A stretch of DNA of 64,000 bases from Oligoflexia bacterium (GCA_015231955.1 JADGAN010000015.1:1-64000), one strand, 5' to 3'; numbered from the stretch's first letter, positions 53,713-63,543 are shown. Notes: generated by a model from the letters alone, not told the origin. Numbers and translations: made by a program.

Positions 53713-54237
53713 ATGAAAAAGAAAATGCTCTTGGCCGCCACTCTGTTATGTTCATTGGCGGCCGGATCTCTATTGGCAGGTGAGTTAAAGGTTGGAGATG
53801 CGGCCCCACTTTTTGAAAGCAAAGATCAAGATGGAAAGAGTTTTAACTTAAAAGCTCAAAATGGGCGTTGGACTGTTTTATATTTTTATCCCAAAGCAGA
53901 GACCCCCGGTTGCACCAAGCAGGCCTGTGCTTTTCGTGATTCCATGACAAAAATGCAAGAGGAGAAGATTGATGTCTTTGGCATAAGTAGCGATAGTGTC
54001 GAAGAGGTTAAAAAATTCCAGGAAAAGCACCATTTGAATTTTAAATTACTTGCCGATCCTGATCGAAAAATTATTTCCCTCTATGGGACACAAATGCCCA
54101 TCATCCATTATGCGAAACGCTGGACATTTATTATCGATCCAGAGCTGAAAATTCAGTTTATCGATAAAGATGTGAATGCGGAGAAGGATTCCACTAATGT
54201 CTTGAAAAAAATCTTAGAATTAAAAGCAATAAAATAG
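53713..54237 (+). CDS. Exported peroxiredoxin (AhpC/TSA, BCP-like)
   Basis: A 174-residue thiol peroxidase with a signal peptide (about residues 1-22, ending LLAG). The peroxidatic Cys lies in ETPGCTKQACAFRD with a resolving Cys 5 residues later, as in BCP/PrxQ. LYFYPKAETPGC and FKLLADPDRKIISLYG are family blocks. ATG 53713 is used; AAGGAGA is inside the stop region of the preceding gene, so translation is coupled. It should act in the periplasm, which is less usual for the family. Confidence 0.85.
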   Translation: MKKKMLLAATLLCSLAAGSLLAGELKVGDAAPLFESKDQDGKSFNLKAQNGRWTVLYFYPKAETPGCTKQACAFRDSMTKMQEEKIDVFGISSDSVEEVKKFQEKHHLNFKLLADPDRKIISLYGTQMPIIHYAKRWTFIIDPELKIQFIDKDVNAEKDSTNVLKKILELKAIK

Positions 54238-54299
54238 CATAGTTTAATACTATTGCCTCTTCTGTTTTATTTATTTTAAAAAAATACGATTTTACGTTA

Positions 54300-54321
54300 C
54301 CCCTAATAGTATATCAGGGGG
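54300..54321 (+). promoter_or_regulatory. Hairpin that would mask the ribosome-binding site of the lysine operon
   Basis: CCCCT (54300-54304) pairs with AGGGG (54316-54320) across an 11-nt loop. The right arm is the Shine-Dalgarno AGGGGG, 4 bp before the ATG at 54326. A G/C-only 4-bp core makes it stable enough to affect initiation. What would open it is unknown. Confidence 0.45.
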
Positions 54322-54325
54322 TTTT

Positions 54326-55447
54326 ATGATCAAAGAAAAAGTTCAAGCGAGAGTTTTGGTTCTTGGTGCGGGAAAAATTGGCCGTTTAATTGGGTTTTTA
54401 TTGGCCGATTCCAAAGATTACTATGTTTATCTTGCCGATTTGGCCGAACCCGATGATCGTATAAAACAAATCATGCAAGAAACTACACTGGTAGAGATGG
54501 TTTCTTTGAATGCCAAAAACAGTGATAAGCTCAAATCTTTTATCAAACAATACCAGGTGGATATTATTGTCTCTTCTTTGCCTTATTATTGTAATGCCTC
54601 GGTGATCGAGATAGCAAAAGAGTTGAATTTACATTACTTCGATTTAACAGAAGATACCAAGACTGCTGCTATTGCAGCAGAGGCGGCCAGAAGTAAAAAT
54701 AGCAGCGGAAAAGTTTTTATTCCACAGTGTGGACTTGCTCCTGGTTTTATTAGCATTGTGGCAAACGATTTAATGAAACACTTCACAGAGCTTGAAAGTG
54801 TAAAACTACGCGTAGGTGCATTACCGACCAATATAAGCAACTCGCTTCAATACTCTATTACTTGGTCAATTGACGGACTCATCAATGAATATGGAAATCT
54901 TTGTCAATCTATTGAGAATTATCAAGAGGTAAAAGTATTGCCCTTAGAGGGGATGGAAGAGATCAAAATTGATGGACTCACCTATGAGGCATTCAATACC
55001 TCTGGTGGTGTGGGAACACTCGTGGAATCTTACCTGGGAAAAGTTAAAAATTTAAGTTATAAAACGATTCGTTATCCTGGACATGGACAAAAAATGAGTT
55101 TTTTGATGAACGATCTGCAACTCAACCACGATCGTGAAACCTTAAAACGTATTTTGGAAAATGTTTTACCAAGAACTTTTCAAGATGTTGTACTTGTTTA
55201 TGTAGCGGTTACAGGAAAACAAGATGGGCACTTTCAGGAAGAAAATTATGTAAAAAAATTGTACCCCAAGAAAATCAAGGGTATGAGTTGGTCGGCGATT
55301 CAAATGACTACTGCCTCTGGGCTTTGTGCTGTTTTAGATTTGGTGATGGCAAATCCTGGTCGTTATCGTGGTCTGGTTCGCCAAGAAGATTTCTTGCTTG
55401 AAGATTTTATTCAAAATAGATTTGGACAATATTATGAACAAGCATGA
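54326..55447 (+). CDS. Saccharopine dehydrogenase (glutamate-forming), lysine degradation
   Basis: A 373-residue protein. The N-terminal Rossmann fold has [17 protein letters not shown] (NAD(P) binding), then SSLPYYCN and [11 protein letters not shown], and QCGLAPGFI at the catalytic-domain boundary, all typical of saccharopine or carboxynorspermidine dehydrogenases. In this context, with an aminoadipate-semialdehyde dehydrogenase overlapping by 14 bp, the saccharopine-to-aminoadipate-semialdehyde step is most likely. The lysine-ketoglutarate reductase needed before it is not in the window. Confidence 0.8.
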   Translation: MIKEKVQARVLVLGAGKIGRLIGFLLADSKDYYVYLADLAEPDDRIKQIMQETTLVEMVSLNAKNSDKLKSFIKQYQVDIIVSSLPYYCNASVIEIAKELNLHYFDLTEDTKTAAIAAEAARSKNSSGKVFIPQCGLAPGFISIVANDLMKHFTELESVKLRVGALPTNISNSLQYSITWSIDGLINEYGNLCQSIENYQEVKVLPLEGMEEIKIDGLTYEAFNTSGGVGTLVESYLGKVKNLSYKTIRYPGHGQKMSFLMNDLQLNHDRETLKRILENVLPRTFQDVVLVYVAVTGKQDGHFQEENYVKKLYPKKIKGMSWSAIQMTTASGLCAVLDLVMANPGRYRGLVRQEDFLLEDFIQNRFGQYYEQA

Positions 55448-56894
55448 ATTTGGTAAGAAAATAGTATCTCGTAATCCTGCGACCGAAGAGGTTATTTCCG
55501 AGGTTGCATGCATGGAAATCGAGCGTGATTATGAGAAAATATTTTTAGCTGCTAGCGAGAGCTTTTATGAATGGAGAAGTGTTCCTGCTCCTAAGCGAGG
55601 TGAGATTGTTCGCTTGATTGCAGAAGAGTTGCGAAAACATAAAGATAGGCTTGGGACATTAGTCTCTCTAGAGACCGGTAAGTCAAAACGCGAAGGTGAT
55701 GGCGAAGTTCAAGAGATGATTGACATGGCAGATTTTGCTACCGGCCTTTCGCGGATGTTGTATGGGAAAACAATGCATTCAGAACGTACTGATCATCGCA
55801 TGATGGAACAGTGGCACCCTCTCGGTGTTATTGGAGTTATTACTGCGTTTAATTTCCCAGTTGCAGTTTGGGCCTGGAATGCTTTTCTTGCAGTAGTCAC
55901 AGGAAATAGCGTGCTTTGGAAGCCGTCACCTAAAACACCTGGATGTGCACTAGCAATTAAAGAGTTGTGTGACCAAGTGATGGAAAAGCACGCTCCTGCA
56001 CATCGAGGCATCTTTTCACTTTTTATTAGTGACCAAGATGCAGTGGTAAAAAGAATGGCAGAAGATAAAAGAGTTCCTCTGATCTCTTTTACCGGTTCTA
56101 CAAAAGTAGGGCAAATCATTGGCGAAGCAGTTGCTAAAAGGTGTGGGCGATCTTTATTGGAATTAAGTGGAAATAATGCAGTTATTGTTGATGAGAGTGC
56201 CGATTTAAATCTTGCTATTCCGGCCATTGTCTTTGGGGCCATAGGAACTGCTGGACAGAGGTGTACAACTACTCGACGCCTGATTATTCATGAATCTATT
56301 TACGAACGAGTGGTCAGCTCTTTACAGCGTGCTTACCAAAAAATTACCATTGGCAATCCTTTAGATGATAAAAATCTGATGGGGCCACTAATCGATAAAG
56401 GCGCTGTAGATAATTTTCTACATGCAATTAGATCCGTAGAAAATGTTGGAGGCAAAATTTTATTTGGAGGAAAGTCTATCCCTGGAGTTGGATACTTTGT
56501 AGAACCGACACTAGTGGAGGCACAAAATCACTGGGACATTGTACAGCAAGAGACTTTTGCTCCCATCTTGTATGTGATGAAGTATCAAGAATTTGCTGAG
56601 GCCCTACGAATGCAGAACCATTCTGCCTATGGTTTATCATCATCACTCTTCACGACAAATATAGCACGTGCCGAACTTTTTCTTTCTTCACGCGGTAGCG
56701 ATTGTGGAATTGCCAATATCAATATCGGAACCTCGGGTGCTGAGATTGGCGGCGCTTTTGGTGGGGAGAAAGATACGGGTGGTGGCCGTGAGGCCGGATC
56801 CGATTCGTGGCAAGCGTACATGCGAAGACAAACCAATACTATCAATTGGAGTAAAGAGCTCCCGCTTGCCCAAGGAATTAAATTTCAAGTTTAA
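55434..56894 (+). CDS. Alpha-aminoadipic semialdehyde dehydrogenase (ALDH7 family)
   Basis: A 486-residue aldehyde dehydrogenase. Catalytic Cys lies in [17 protein letters not shown], which is the ALDH7/antiquitin form of the motif. [14 protein letters not shown] (NAD site), SFTGSTKVG and [12 protein letters not shown] with the catalytic Glu are present. It oxidises aminoadipate semialdehyde to 2-aminoadipate with NAD. ATG 55434 overlaps the previous gene by 14 bp; the longer in-frame start at 55368 is unlikely. Confidence 0.88.
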   Translation: MNKHEFGKKIVSRNPATEEVISEVACMEIERDYEKIFLAASESFYEWRSVPAPKRGEIVRLIAEELRKHKDRLGTLVSLETGKSKREGDGEVQEMIDMADFATGLSRMLYGKTMHSERTDHRMMEQWHPLGVIGVITAFNFPVAVWAWNAFLAVVTGNSVLWKPSPKTPGCALAIKELCDQVMEKHAPAHRGIFSLFISDQDAVVKRMAEDKRVPLISFTGSTKVGQIIGEAVAKRCGRSLLELSGNNAVIVDESADLNLAIPAIVFGAIGTAGQRCTTTRRLIIHESIYERVVSSLQRAYQKITIGNPLDDKNLMGPLIDKGAVDNFLHAIRSVENVGGKILFGGKSIPGVGYFVEPTLVEAQNHWDIVQQETFAPILYVMKYQEFAEALRMQNHSAYGLSSSLFTTNIARAELFLSSRGSDCGIANINIGTSGAEIGGAFGGEKDTGGGREAGSDSWQAYMRRQTNTINWSKELPLAQGIKFQV

Positions 56895-56920
56895 CCATTA
56901 CATTGCAAAGGAGTTCATGT

Positions 56921-57715
56921 ATGTCTTACAAACAATTGCTCGATCATCTTTGGAGTGATTATTCAGATAGAAACCCCCAAGCAAAAAAAATCCATCAGCT
57001 CTTTTTATCCCAAGGGGAAGCTGTTCAAAATGATCACATTGCTCTAAGAACCTTTAATGACCCAAGAGTTAATATCGAAAAACTTTCGCAATTTTTCCTT
57101 GACTATGGTTTTGAAGAAAAAGGAGAGTATCATTTTACTGAAAAAAAACTTTTTGCTAAACATTTCGAACACCAAGATCCATTGGCACCACGAGTATTTA
57201 TTAGCGAGCTTTTAACCGAACAGTTTAGTCCGCGTTTGCAAAAGACAGCTAAGGAGTGTGTCGACTCCATTCCAACACTACTGTTCTCCTCAGAGACGCT
57301 CCTCTCCTCTGGGGCCAGTTGGATGCCATCCTACTCCACTTACAAGAGTTTACTGCAAGAATCTGAATATGCGGCCTGGATGTATGCTTTTGGTTATTGT
57401 GCCAATCATTTTACGGTGAATGTCAATGCACTAAAAGGATTTGGGCAGCTACAAGAGGTTAACGATTTTTTAGAAAAAAATGGATTTGCCCTCAATCTTT
57501 CTGGTGGGAGTATTAAAGGCACTCCTGATGAATACCTAGAGCAATCAAGCACTCTTGCCGATAAGATAGATGTCCTCTTTAAAGAAGGCACCTACCGCAT
57601 TCCGTTTTGCTATTATGAATTTGCCAAACGTTATCCATTGCCTAATGGCAAACTTTATAGTGGATTTGTGGCCACCTCTGCTGATAAAATTTTTGAAAGC
57701 ACCAATTCTAGATAG
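56921..57715 (+). CDS. 2-oxoadipate dioxygenase/decarboxylase (DUF1338, HglS-like)
   Basis: A 264-residue DUF1338 protein. HglS converts 2-oxoadipate to D-2-hydroxyglutarate with Fe(II). The metal/substrate motif HIALR gives His39 and Arg43, matching His70 and Arg74 of the Pseudomonas enzyme; a second His is in CANHFTVNVN and the Glu in YYEFAKRYP. It is short compared with the ~460-residue Pseudomonas form. ATG 56921 has AAGGAG 7 bp upstream. It completes the route from saccharopine towards 2-oxoglutarate, apart from the aminotransferase step. Confidence 0.85.
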   Translation: MSYKQLLDHLWSDYSDRNPQAKKIHQLFLSQGEAVQNDHIALRTFNDPRVNIEKLSQFFLDYGFEEKGEYHFTEKKLFAKHFEHQDPLAPRVFISELLTEQFSPRLQKTAKECVDSIPTLLFSSETLLSSGASWMPSYSTYKSLLQESEYAAWMYAFGYCANHFTVNVNALKGFGQLQEVNDFLEKNGFALNLSGGSIKGTPDEYLEQSSTLADKIDVLFKEGTYRIPFCYYEFAKRYPLPNGKLYSGFVATSADKIFESTNSR

Positions 57716-57726
57716 ATGATATGGGG

Positions 57727-57927
57727 TTAGTGAACAATTTTTTGCTTGAAGAGTTTAAATTTTTCAAACAACTCTTCTGCACGTTTTTCTATAAGCGAGA
57801 CCATTTCCATATATTCTTTTTCCTCTTGCATTGTTTGCCGAAGCAGATTCATCCCAGCTCCAAAGCTACTGTGCAAAGACATAATATCATGAAATAAATC
57901 TCTCATCTCATTGTCATATTTTTTCAT
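57727..57927 (-). CDS. Small two-helix protein resembling a lone DHp (HisKA) hairpin
   Basis: A 66-residue protein. The first helix has LFHDIMSLHSSFGAGMNLL, with His13 in an H-D-I context like the phosphorylated His of histidine kinases. A turn and a second helix, EYMEMVSLIEKRAEELFEKFKLF, follow. No ATPase domain is present. Its ATG overlaps the stop of the sigma54 regulator gene (ATGA), so the two proteins are probably made together. It may pass phosphate to, or bind, the regulator. Function is inference. Confidence 0.55.
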   Translation of the reverse strand: MKKYDNEMRDLFHDIMSLHSSFGAGMNLLRQTMQEEKEYMEMVSLIEKRAEELFEKFKLFKQKIVH

Positions 57928-59342
57928 AAGTTTGCTTCCTTACCTGTCTGCTTAGAAGAGTGGTTTTGTTGAACAACTTTATCATAAATCCTATTTGAAA
58001 AATAGTTCATCTCTCTCATGGCATCGCGAGTTCTTCCTCGATTAATATCAATAAATTTATTAATGATAATATTTTTATGATCCTCTAAATACTGTAACAA
58101 TCCCACGTTTCGAACATAATTTAAAACATAATCATTTAATACTGGGTTCTCTACATTATCCTTGAAATATCTATTCTCATTCTTAAGTACAAAATCGGGC
58201 AAATCTTCAATATCAATTCGACCCTTAGGGCACTTAAGCAACAATTCCACAATATCCTCCACATCTCTTACATTCGCGGGATATTGATAATTTTTTAATA
58301 TCTCCATGGCCGCTGGTCTAATCACTACACGCCGACTTCCGAGCTTTTTCCTAAAATGATCAATCAACAAAGAGATATCATCCTTTCTCTCTTTTAAAGC
58401 TCGCAGTGAAATCACATTTTTATAGATTCGATAAAAAAGATCCTCTCGAAATTTTCCTTCCTTGACCAACTTCACCATGTTTTCATTAGTGGCACAAATC
58501 AAACGAAAGTTAGAGGAGACAAGTTTATTTCCTCCTACTGGCATAAACTGTTTTTTTTCTATCGCCACTAAAAGTGCAGCTTGCAACGCCATCGGCATAG
58601 TCGCAATTTCATCGAGAAAAAGCGTTCCGTTATCGGCCAGCTTTAATTTCCCCATCTTACTTTCTTTAGCATCAGTAAAGGCCCCTTTTTCATGGCCAAA
58701 AAGCTCACTTCCAAGCAATGTCTCGGAAATCCCCTTACAATTTATATGTACAAACTGCCCCTTCTGGCCAATCAAAAATTCATGGGCCGCCTCGGCCAGC
58801 AAAGACTTGCCAACACCAGAAGCTCCCTCAATAAAGATCGGCCTTTTACTAGAGTTGTTTTCAATCAAAAGAGAGTGTAATTGCGCTATGGTTTCTTTAT
58901 CTTTTGTGATGTAGCGATTTTTGATAAAATTTTCAAAAAGATATTCATTTCTTTGAAGAGAAAATTTCTCTATGGTCCTAGAAATTCCCGATAAATCAGC
59001 ACTCTTAATAAAATAATCATTACACCCACAATCATACGCCTTATCGATGAACTTCTCATCATCATAAGAGGATAGTACTACTGTGTAAATTTTCTTTTCT
59101 CGAGCGGCCCTTCGGACTAGATTAAAATCGAGATACTCTGTTCCTAATTTCAGATCGAAAAAAGCGACATCATATCTATTTTTTTCCAAAAGCACTGATG
59201 CCTTTTCATTGGTATCGGCTTCATCAAACATCGCCTTTCCATTTAATGCCTGAATGATACTCAATCTAAAAAGCTCATCATCCTCAAGAATAAGGACTCG
59301 TGGTCTATGATTTTTATTATCGCTACTGATTACATTACCCAT
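57924..59342 (-). CDS. Sigma54-dependent response regulator (NtrC-like)
   Basis: A 472-residue protein: receiver (about 12-130, Asp in DVAFFDLKLG), AAA+ sigma54-activating domain (about 155-385) and a short C-terminal helix-turn-helix-like end (GRTRDAMREMN...NRIYDKV). Walker A is GASGVGKSLLAE, the sigma54 contact loop is GAFTDA and Walker B is GTLFLDEIA. I start it at ATG 59342 because AGAGG lies 6 bp upstream; ATG 59348 touches that site. Target genes are unknown. Confidence 0.88.
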   Translation of the reverse strand: MGNVISSDNKNHRPRVLILEDDELFRLSIIQALNGKAMFDEADTNEKASVLLEKNRYDVAFFDLKLGTEYLDFNLVRRAAREKKIYTVVLSSYDDEKFIDKAYDCGCNDYFIKSADLSGISRTIEKFSLQRNEYLFENFIKNRYITKDKETIAQLHSLLIENNSSKRPIFIEGASGVGKSLLAEAAHEFLIGQKGQFVHINCKGISETLLGSELFGHEKGAFTDAKESKMGKLKLADNGTLFLDEIATMPMALQAALLVAIEKKQFMPVGGNKLVSSNFRLICATNENMVKLVKEGKFREDLFYRIYKNVISLRALKERKDDISLLIDHFRKKLGSRRVVIRPAAMEILKNYQYPANVRDVEDIVELLLKCPKGRIDIEDLPDFVLKNENRYFKDNVENPVLNDYVLNYVRNVGLLQYLEDHKNIIINKFIDINRGRTRDAMREMNYFSNRIYDKVVQQNHSSKQTGKEANL

Positions 59343-59487
59343 AAGCATCCTCTTTTTTATTGGCCTATAGTTTTCGATAAAATTACTGTGCCAGAGAAGC
59401 TACATGGAAATAGCAATTGGATCAAGATAAATAAGCAGACTGTGTAATTTCTTCTCGTTGCTACATTACCAATCATCTTCCTCGTAA

Positions 59488-60561
59488 CTATAAGATAGCA
59501 ACTGATTTGATTTGCACCCATACATGATCATCTACGGTTAAAGCTAATTCTGATGAAGCCTTTCTTGTTAATCGAGAGACAAATACTGAACCTCCTATGG
59601 AAACATAAATAAGCAGCTTACCTTTATGCTGGTCATTTAGTATTTGGACGATTTTCCCCGATAACTTATTCTGGATGCTACACTTTTCAGGTTCTTTTTT
59701 AGCGATGGAAACATCTCTTGCAATAATACGAGTCCTGACTTTTTGATTAAGTATCATCTGTTCATTATCAGGAACCCACAAAATCCCACCATCAAAATCA
59801 ATGCGAACTAAATTCCATTTTGTATCAATTTCACCTATAATCCCTTCTATAATAACCCCAATCTCATCTCCAAGGTAAACAGGTAGACCGGTCTTAGAGA
59901 AGGTTTCACTGAGTGGGCCATTTGCTAAGACCTTTCCACTCTTCATCACAATAAGATAATCGGCCAACTGAGATACTTCTTGAGGGGAATGAGTCACATA
60001 CAAAATTGGAATTTTTAACTCATTATGTAGTTTTTGTAGATAAGGCAAAACTTCTTGTTTAAGTTTAGTATCAAGAGATGCCAGAGGTTCATCCATTAAA
60101 AGAAGACGAGGATTTACAGCTAGCGCACGAGCAATAGCAACTCTTTGCTTTTCTCCTCCTGAAAGTTTTTCTGGTCTTCTGGTGAGTATTCCATTTATTC
60201 CAAGTAGTCCTATTATCTGATCAAGATTGATCACCTCGTTTAGTGTTTTTGTTCGTTTGAGACCATAGCCAATATTCTCCAATACATTTAGATGAGGAAA
60301 TAAATGGGCCTCCTGAAAAACATAACCTAAAGGACGTTTATTTGTGGGTAATAAAAACTTCTCATTTTGCCAGACCTCACCGCCATAAGAAAGAAAACCA
60401 TTCTTTACATAATCAAGTCCTGCAATACAACGAAGAAGGGTTGTTTTTCCTGAACCTGAGTGGCCTAAAATTGCAGTGACTCCTTGGCAGGGGATCTTGA
60501 TATTTACATCTAAATTAAAGTTGGAAAAACTTAGATTAAATCTTGCTTCAATATTGTCCAT
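59488..60561 (-). CDS. modC: Molybdate ABC transporter ATP-binding protein
   Basis: A 357-residue ATPase. Walker A GHSGSGKTT, signature LSGGEKQRVAIARAL, Walker B LLLMDEPLASLD, and a C-terminal TOBE (Mop-like) domain (about 290-355), the ModC form. ATG 60561 has GAAGGA 6 bp upstream and starts 2 bp past the modB stop. Imports molybdate or tungstate with ModAB. Last gene of the unit. Confidence 0.93.
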   Translation of the reverse strand: MDNIEARFNLSFSNFNLDVNIKIPCQGVTAILGHSGSGKTTLLRCIAGLDYVKNGFLSYGGEVWQNEKFLLPTNKRPLGYVFQEAHLFPHLNVLENIGYGLKRTKTLNEVINLDQIIGLLGINGILTRRPEKLSGGEKQRVAIARALAVNPRLLLMDEPLASLDTKLKQEVLPYLQKLHNELKIPILYVTHSPQEVSQLADYLIVMKSGKVLANGPLSETFSKTGLPVYLGDEIGVIIEGIIGEIDTKWNLVRIDFDGGILWVPDNEQMILNQKVRTRIIARDVSIAKKEPEKCSIQNKLSGKIVQILNDQHKGKLLIYVSIGGSVFVSRLTRKASSELALTVDDHVWVQIKSVAIL

Positions 60562-60563
60562 TG

Positions 60564-61247
60564 CTATTCCTTCTTTGATTTTGGATTCCATATATAGAGG
60601 GCCAACAAAACTAGAAAGGAAAAAATAACCATAACTAGAGCAAGACGGTGGGCCGCTGCATATTCTAATGCCTCAACGTGGTCATAAATTTGTACAGAGC
60701 TTACTCTTGTTTTACCTGGGATGTTTCCACCAATCATTAAAACAACTCCAAACTCACCTACGGTATGAGCAAAGGTTAAAATACTCGCCGTCAAATACCC
60801 AGGAAGTGCCATCGGTAATATAACTGAAAAAAAAGCGTCTAGAGGAGATGCCCTTAGAGTAGCAGCAACTTCAAGAGGGCGCTTACCAATCGACTCAAAA
60901 GCGTTGTTTAGTGGTTGAACCATAAACGGTAGTGAATAGAGAACAGAGGCAACAACCAATCCAGAAAATGTAAAGGGTAGTGGTGATATTCCTAAAGCAT
61001 TGGTTATTTTTCCAACAAATCCATTGGGTCCCATTGCGAGTAGAAGATAAAAACCAAGAACTGAAGGGGGCAATACTAAAGGCAATGCCACAATAGCGTT
61101 TATAATTTTTTTCCACTTTCTTTTACTATGAGTCAACCACCATGCTAGAAGTGTTCCTATAATTAATAAGATAATGGTGGTAATACTGGCAAGTTTAAGA
61201 GTCAAGCAAATTGTCTGAATATCATTATCATCAAGAAGCATTTTCAA
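60564..61247 (-). CDS. modB: Molybdate ABC transporter permease
   Basis: A 227-residue permease with five membrane helices and the cytoplasmic-loop motif [25 protein letters not shown] (the EAA motif). [14 protein letters not shown] and [15 protein letters not shown] are typical of ModB. The start may be TTG 61247 (AGGAAAG at 8 bp) or ATG 61241. Directly after modA, before modC. Confidence 0.93.
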   Translation of the reverse strand: MKMLLDDNDIQTICLTLKLASITTIILLIIGTLLAWWLTHSKRKWKKIINAIVALPLVLPPSVLGFYLLLAMGPNGFVGKITNALGISPLPFTFSGLVVASVLYSLPFMVQPLNNAFESIGKRPLEVAATLRASPLDAFFSVILPMALPGYLTASILTFAHTVGEFGVVLMIGGNIPGKTRVSSVQIYDHVEALEYAAAHRLALVMVIFSFLVLLALYIWNPKSKKE

Positions 61248-61249
61248 TT

Positions 61250-62026
61250 TTATTTCTTTCCTGGATTTTTAGTTTGATCTCTCTCTTTAGGAAGAACAAA
61301 ACCATATTTAATCATAATCTCTCTTGCAGGAGTGGTTTCCATAAAGTCTGCAAACTTCCTTGCCAGTTTGTTATTGGCAGCACGTTTGGTGATTATGTAG
61401 GCCTGCTCTAATGGTTTATGCAAATTATCTGGGATAGGCCAATGGGCACCTTGATTTGATAATTCTGGATTCATTGCGATTGAAAGAGCAATAATACCAA
61501 TATCGGCATTACCACTTTGAACAAATTGTGCAGTTTGAACGATATTGTCCCCATAAACTATTTTAGATTTTATGTCATTCCACACTTTTGTTGCTTCAAG
61601 GGCCTCTTGTGCTCTTTTACCATAGGGGGCGTGCTTAGGATTAGCAATGGCGATATGTTTTATCTTGGTATCTTTTAGGTCAGTTAAAGTCATTTTAGAA
61701 GCATTATGAGTTGTACTCCATAAAACGATTTTTCCAATTGCGTATAGTTTAACATCTGAAGAAGCAAAGCCATTTTTTGATAACTCCTGGGGGTAACTAA
61801 TGTCTGCTGCAAAATAAAGATCATAGGGTGCACCCTGCTGAATCTGAGCAAAGATCTTACCTGATGATCCAAAAATAACCTCAAGATCTTCTAAGGGATG
61901 ATTCTTTTTAAAAACCTTTACAATCTTATCCATCGCATACTTTAAATCAGCAGCGGCGGCGATTGTAATTTTTTCTGCATAAGCAGAACTACTTAATAAG
62001 CAGAGCATGAAAAATACTATGAACAT
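61250..62026 (-). CDS. modA: Molybdate-binding periplasmic protein
   Basis: A 258-residue solute-binding protein with a signal peptide ([17 protein letters not shown]). [42 protein letters not shown] (oxyanion Ser residues) and [15 protein letters not shown] are ModA blocks. ATG 62026 begins 5 bp after the stop of the Fur-family gene, so translation may be coupled; an upstream start at 62059 would overlap that gene. Confidence 0.92.
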   Translation of the reverse strand: MFIVFFMLCLLSSSAYAEKITIAAAADLKYAMDKIVKVFKKNHPLEDLEVIFGSSGKIFAQIQQGAPYDLYFAADISYPQELSKNGFASSDVKLYAIGKIVLWSTTHNASKMTLTDLKDTKIKHIAIANPKHAPYGKRAQEALEATKVWNDIKSKIVYGDNIVQTAQFVQSGNADIGIIALSIAMNPELSNQGAHWPIPDNLHKPLEQAYIITKRAANNKLARKFADFMETTPAREIMIKYGFVLPKERDQTKNPGKK

Positions 62027-62031
62027 CTTCT

Positions 62032-62466
62032 TCACTTCTTCTTCTCTTTTGTAAAACAAGTTTTACATAGACCGTGAACAAGCAACTGTTTACTATGGAT
62101 GCAAGCACCTTCAGGAGCTTCTATCCACGGAAGTTTAACTTCTGGCATGCAAGAGGTCTTTTTGCATTTTATGCAAAAAAAATGGATATGATTCCCACAA
62201 CATTTATGCGAATCAGCGTTTGTATGTATTGAACAGAATCGCCAAATGCCATCTGTACTTAATGTTCTATGGATCAGTTTACTCTTTTTTAAAGTCTCAA
62301 GAGTTCTATAAACTGTAACTTTATCAAACGAAGATATTTTTTTATGGGAAGAAAGCTCTGCCTGAGAAAGTGGTTTTTTAGCTTCTAGCAGTAGCTCAAG
62401 AATTAAAATGCGTATTGCTGTTATTTTAACATCAGCATCACTTAATATTTTTTCAGTTGCCTTCAT
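62032..62466 (-). CDS. Fur-family metal-responsive regulator
   Basis: A 144-residue Fur/Zur/Nur-type repressor. Winged helix (about 15-80) with the recognition segment FDKVTVYRTLETL, a His-rich metal-binding part (HTNADSHKCCGNHIHFFC) and two CxxC pairs (CIKCKK; CKTC) for structural zinc. ATG 62466 gives the usual length and leaves a palindrome at 62485-62501 as a promoter-proximal operator; a GTG at 62505 would put it inside the gene. First gene before modABC. The metal is unknown. Confidence 0.88.
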   Translation of the reverse strand: MKATEKILSDADVKITAIRILILELLLEAKKPLSQAELSSHKKISSFDKVTVYRTLETLKKSKLIHRTLSTDGIWRFCSIHTNADSHKCCGNHIHFFCIKCKKTSCMPEVKLPWIEAPEGACIHSKQLLVHGLCKTCFTKEKKK

Positions 62467-62484
62467 GAAACGAGGATAATATAG

Positions 62485-62501
62485 TTGCAACTGAGTTGCA
62501 A
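62485..62501 (-). promoter_or_regulatory. Palindromic operator TTGCAACTGAGTTGCAA
   Basis: A perfect 7-3-7 palindrome, also readable as TTGCAA-N5-TTGCAA, 18 bp upstream of the chosen Fur-family start. That pattern resembles the Nur (nickel-responsive Fur homologue) box of Streptomyces. It is probably the regulator's own operator and could control the whole mod unit. Confidence 0.6.
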
Positions 62502-62694
62502 TCACTTTTTGACCTATTATCGCGATTCACTTCTTGAAATTTTTTCTTTATTATCGATGCTTACCTGGGAATGCATAATACAGTGTGGGATCAGGAATGG
62601 ATGCTGCAGTAAGTGGTCGTAGATGGAGATTCTTACAAATGGAGTGATTAACTCTAGGTCTAAATATTTTTTTAGGTAATCTTCCGCTCAATAA

Positions 62695-63351
62695 TTAGAA
62701 GAACGAAAGTGAGATATATTGCCCCTTGCTTTTAAATCTCTGACAGGCAGAATCATCACCTGTGTTATACAAATAAATCATACAGTCTTGATAGGCAATG
62801 GCATACGTCGCATTGATATGGCCATCTGTATGATAGGGGGTCACTTCTCCGTACAATGAATCTTTCACCACCATTACACCATTCATAGTCATATCTGTAA
62901 ATCCCGCTCTGTTCACAGATAATTGAATTGGATAAATAACTCCCGCACTAACTGATGAAATACATTGTGCTTCTCCAATCATGACAGATGAACCAGTGGC
63001 AGTGATAGCGGTAGGAAAGAAACACAACCGATAATCTGTCACTCCACTCTCAACCTGAACAATTATTTTGTTTGCACCACTTTGGCCGCTAAAGCAAATA
63101 TTGTAAGAACCTATTAAAGGATTAGAGAAGCTATAAGTAGATGGGTAGACATTACATTTAGAAAAATCTGTTGGAAGTGAAGTGGCCATAAGAGATGTTG
63201 AGGTAGAAGTAGTGACAGTAGTAGCACTCACACTATTTGTGGTGTTTGTTGTGCCACTATCGCTAGTAGTAGTACTGGGTATATTGCTTGAATTTTTATT
63301 ACCACATCCAGAGATACTAAAAAATATTAGAATAAATAATAGAAACTTCAT
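62695..63351 (-). CDS. Lipoprotein of unknown function
   Basis: A 218-residue protein with a lipoprotein signal peptide: hydrophobic stretch then SISGC, so Cys at about residue 16 would be acylated. A Ser/Thr/Asn-rich linker (about 20-60) follows, then a compact beta-rich part with paired Cys (CNVYPS...YNICFS; CFFP...AQC; CMIY...ACQ). No family recognised. GGGGAAG precedes ATG 63351. Probably surface- or periplasm-facing. Confidence 0.7.
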   Translation of the reverse strand: MKFLLFILIFFSISGCGNKNSSNIPSTTTSDSGTTNTTNSVSATTVTTSTSTSLMATSLPTDFSKCNVYPSTYSFSNPLIGSYNICFSGQSGANKIIVQVESGVTDYRLCFFPTAITATGSSVMIGEAQCISSVSAGVIYPIQLSVNRAGFTDMTMNGVMVVKDSLYGEVTPYHTDGHINATYAIAYQDCMIYLYNTGDDSACQRFKSKGQYISLSFF

Positions 63352-63501
63352 TATCTTCCCCAAATTTAAATTTATAATATCTGGTCTTTAAATTTTAAAA
63401 AAAACACCAAATATTTGTAATTATAAAACAAAAGACATTGTCATATCAGATATTAACACTAAATGTTGTAGTAATTGTGGAATGATAAATTATAAGGATA
63501 T

Positions 63502-63535
63502 GTTCTCTTGATGATGGAGTTATCATCAAGAGAAC
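63502..63535 (-). terminator. Perfect 14-bp hairpin after the histidine kinase gene
   Basis: GTTCTCTTGATGAT (63502-63515) and ATCATCAAGAGAAC (63522-63535) form a 14-bp perfect stem with a 6-nt loop, 9 bp after the kinase stop. A T run is weak, so it may be a stabilising hairpin rather than a simple intrinsic terminator. Confidence 0.55.
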
Positions 63536-63543
63536 TGTTGAAA

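Noticed and set aside
58600-58760. GAFTDA instead of GAFTGA in the sigma54 regulator as a sign of lost sigma54 contact
   Set aside because: As I recall, GAFTDA occurs in many NtrC-type activators, so it is not evidence of loss of function.
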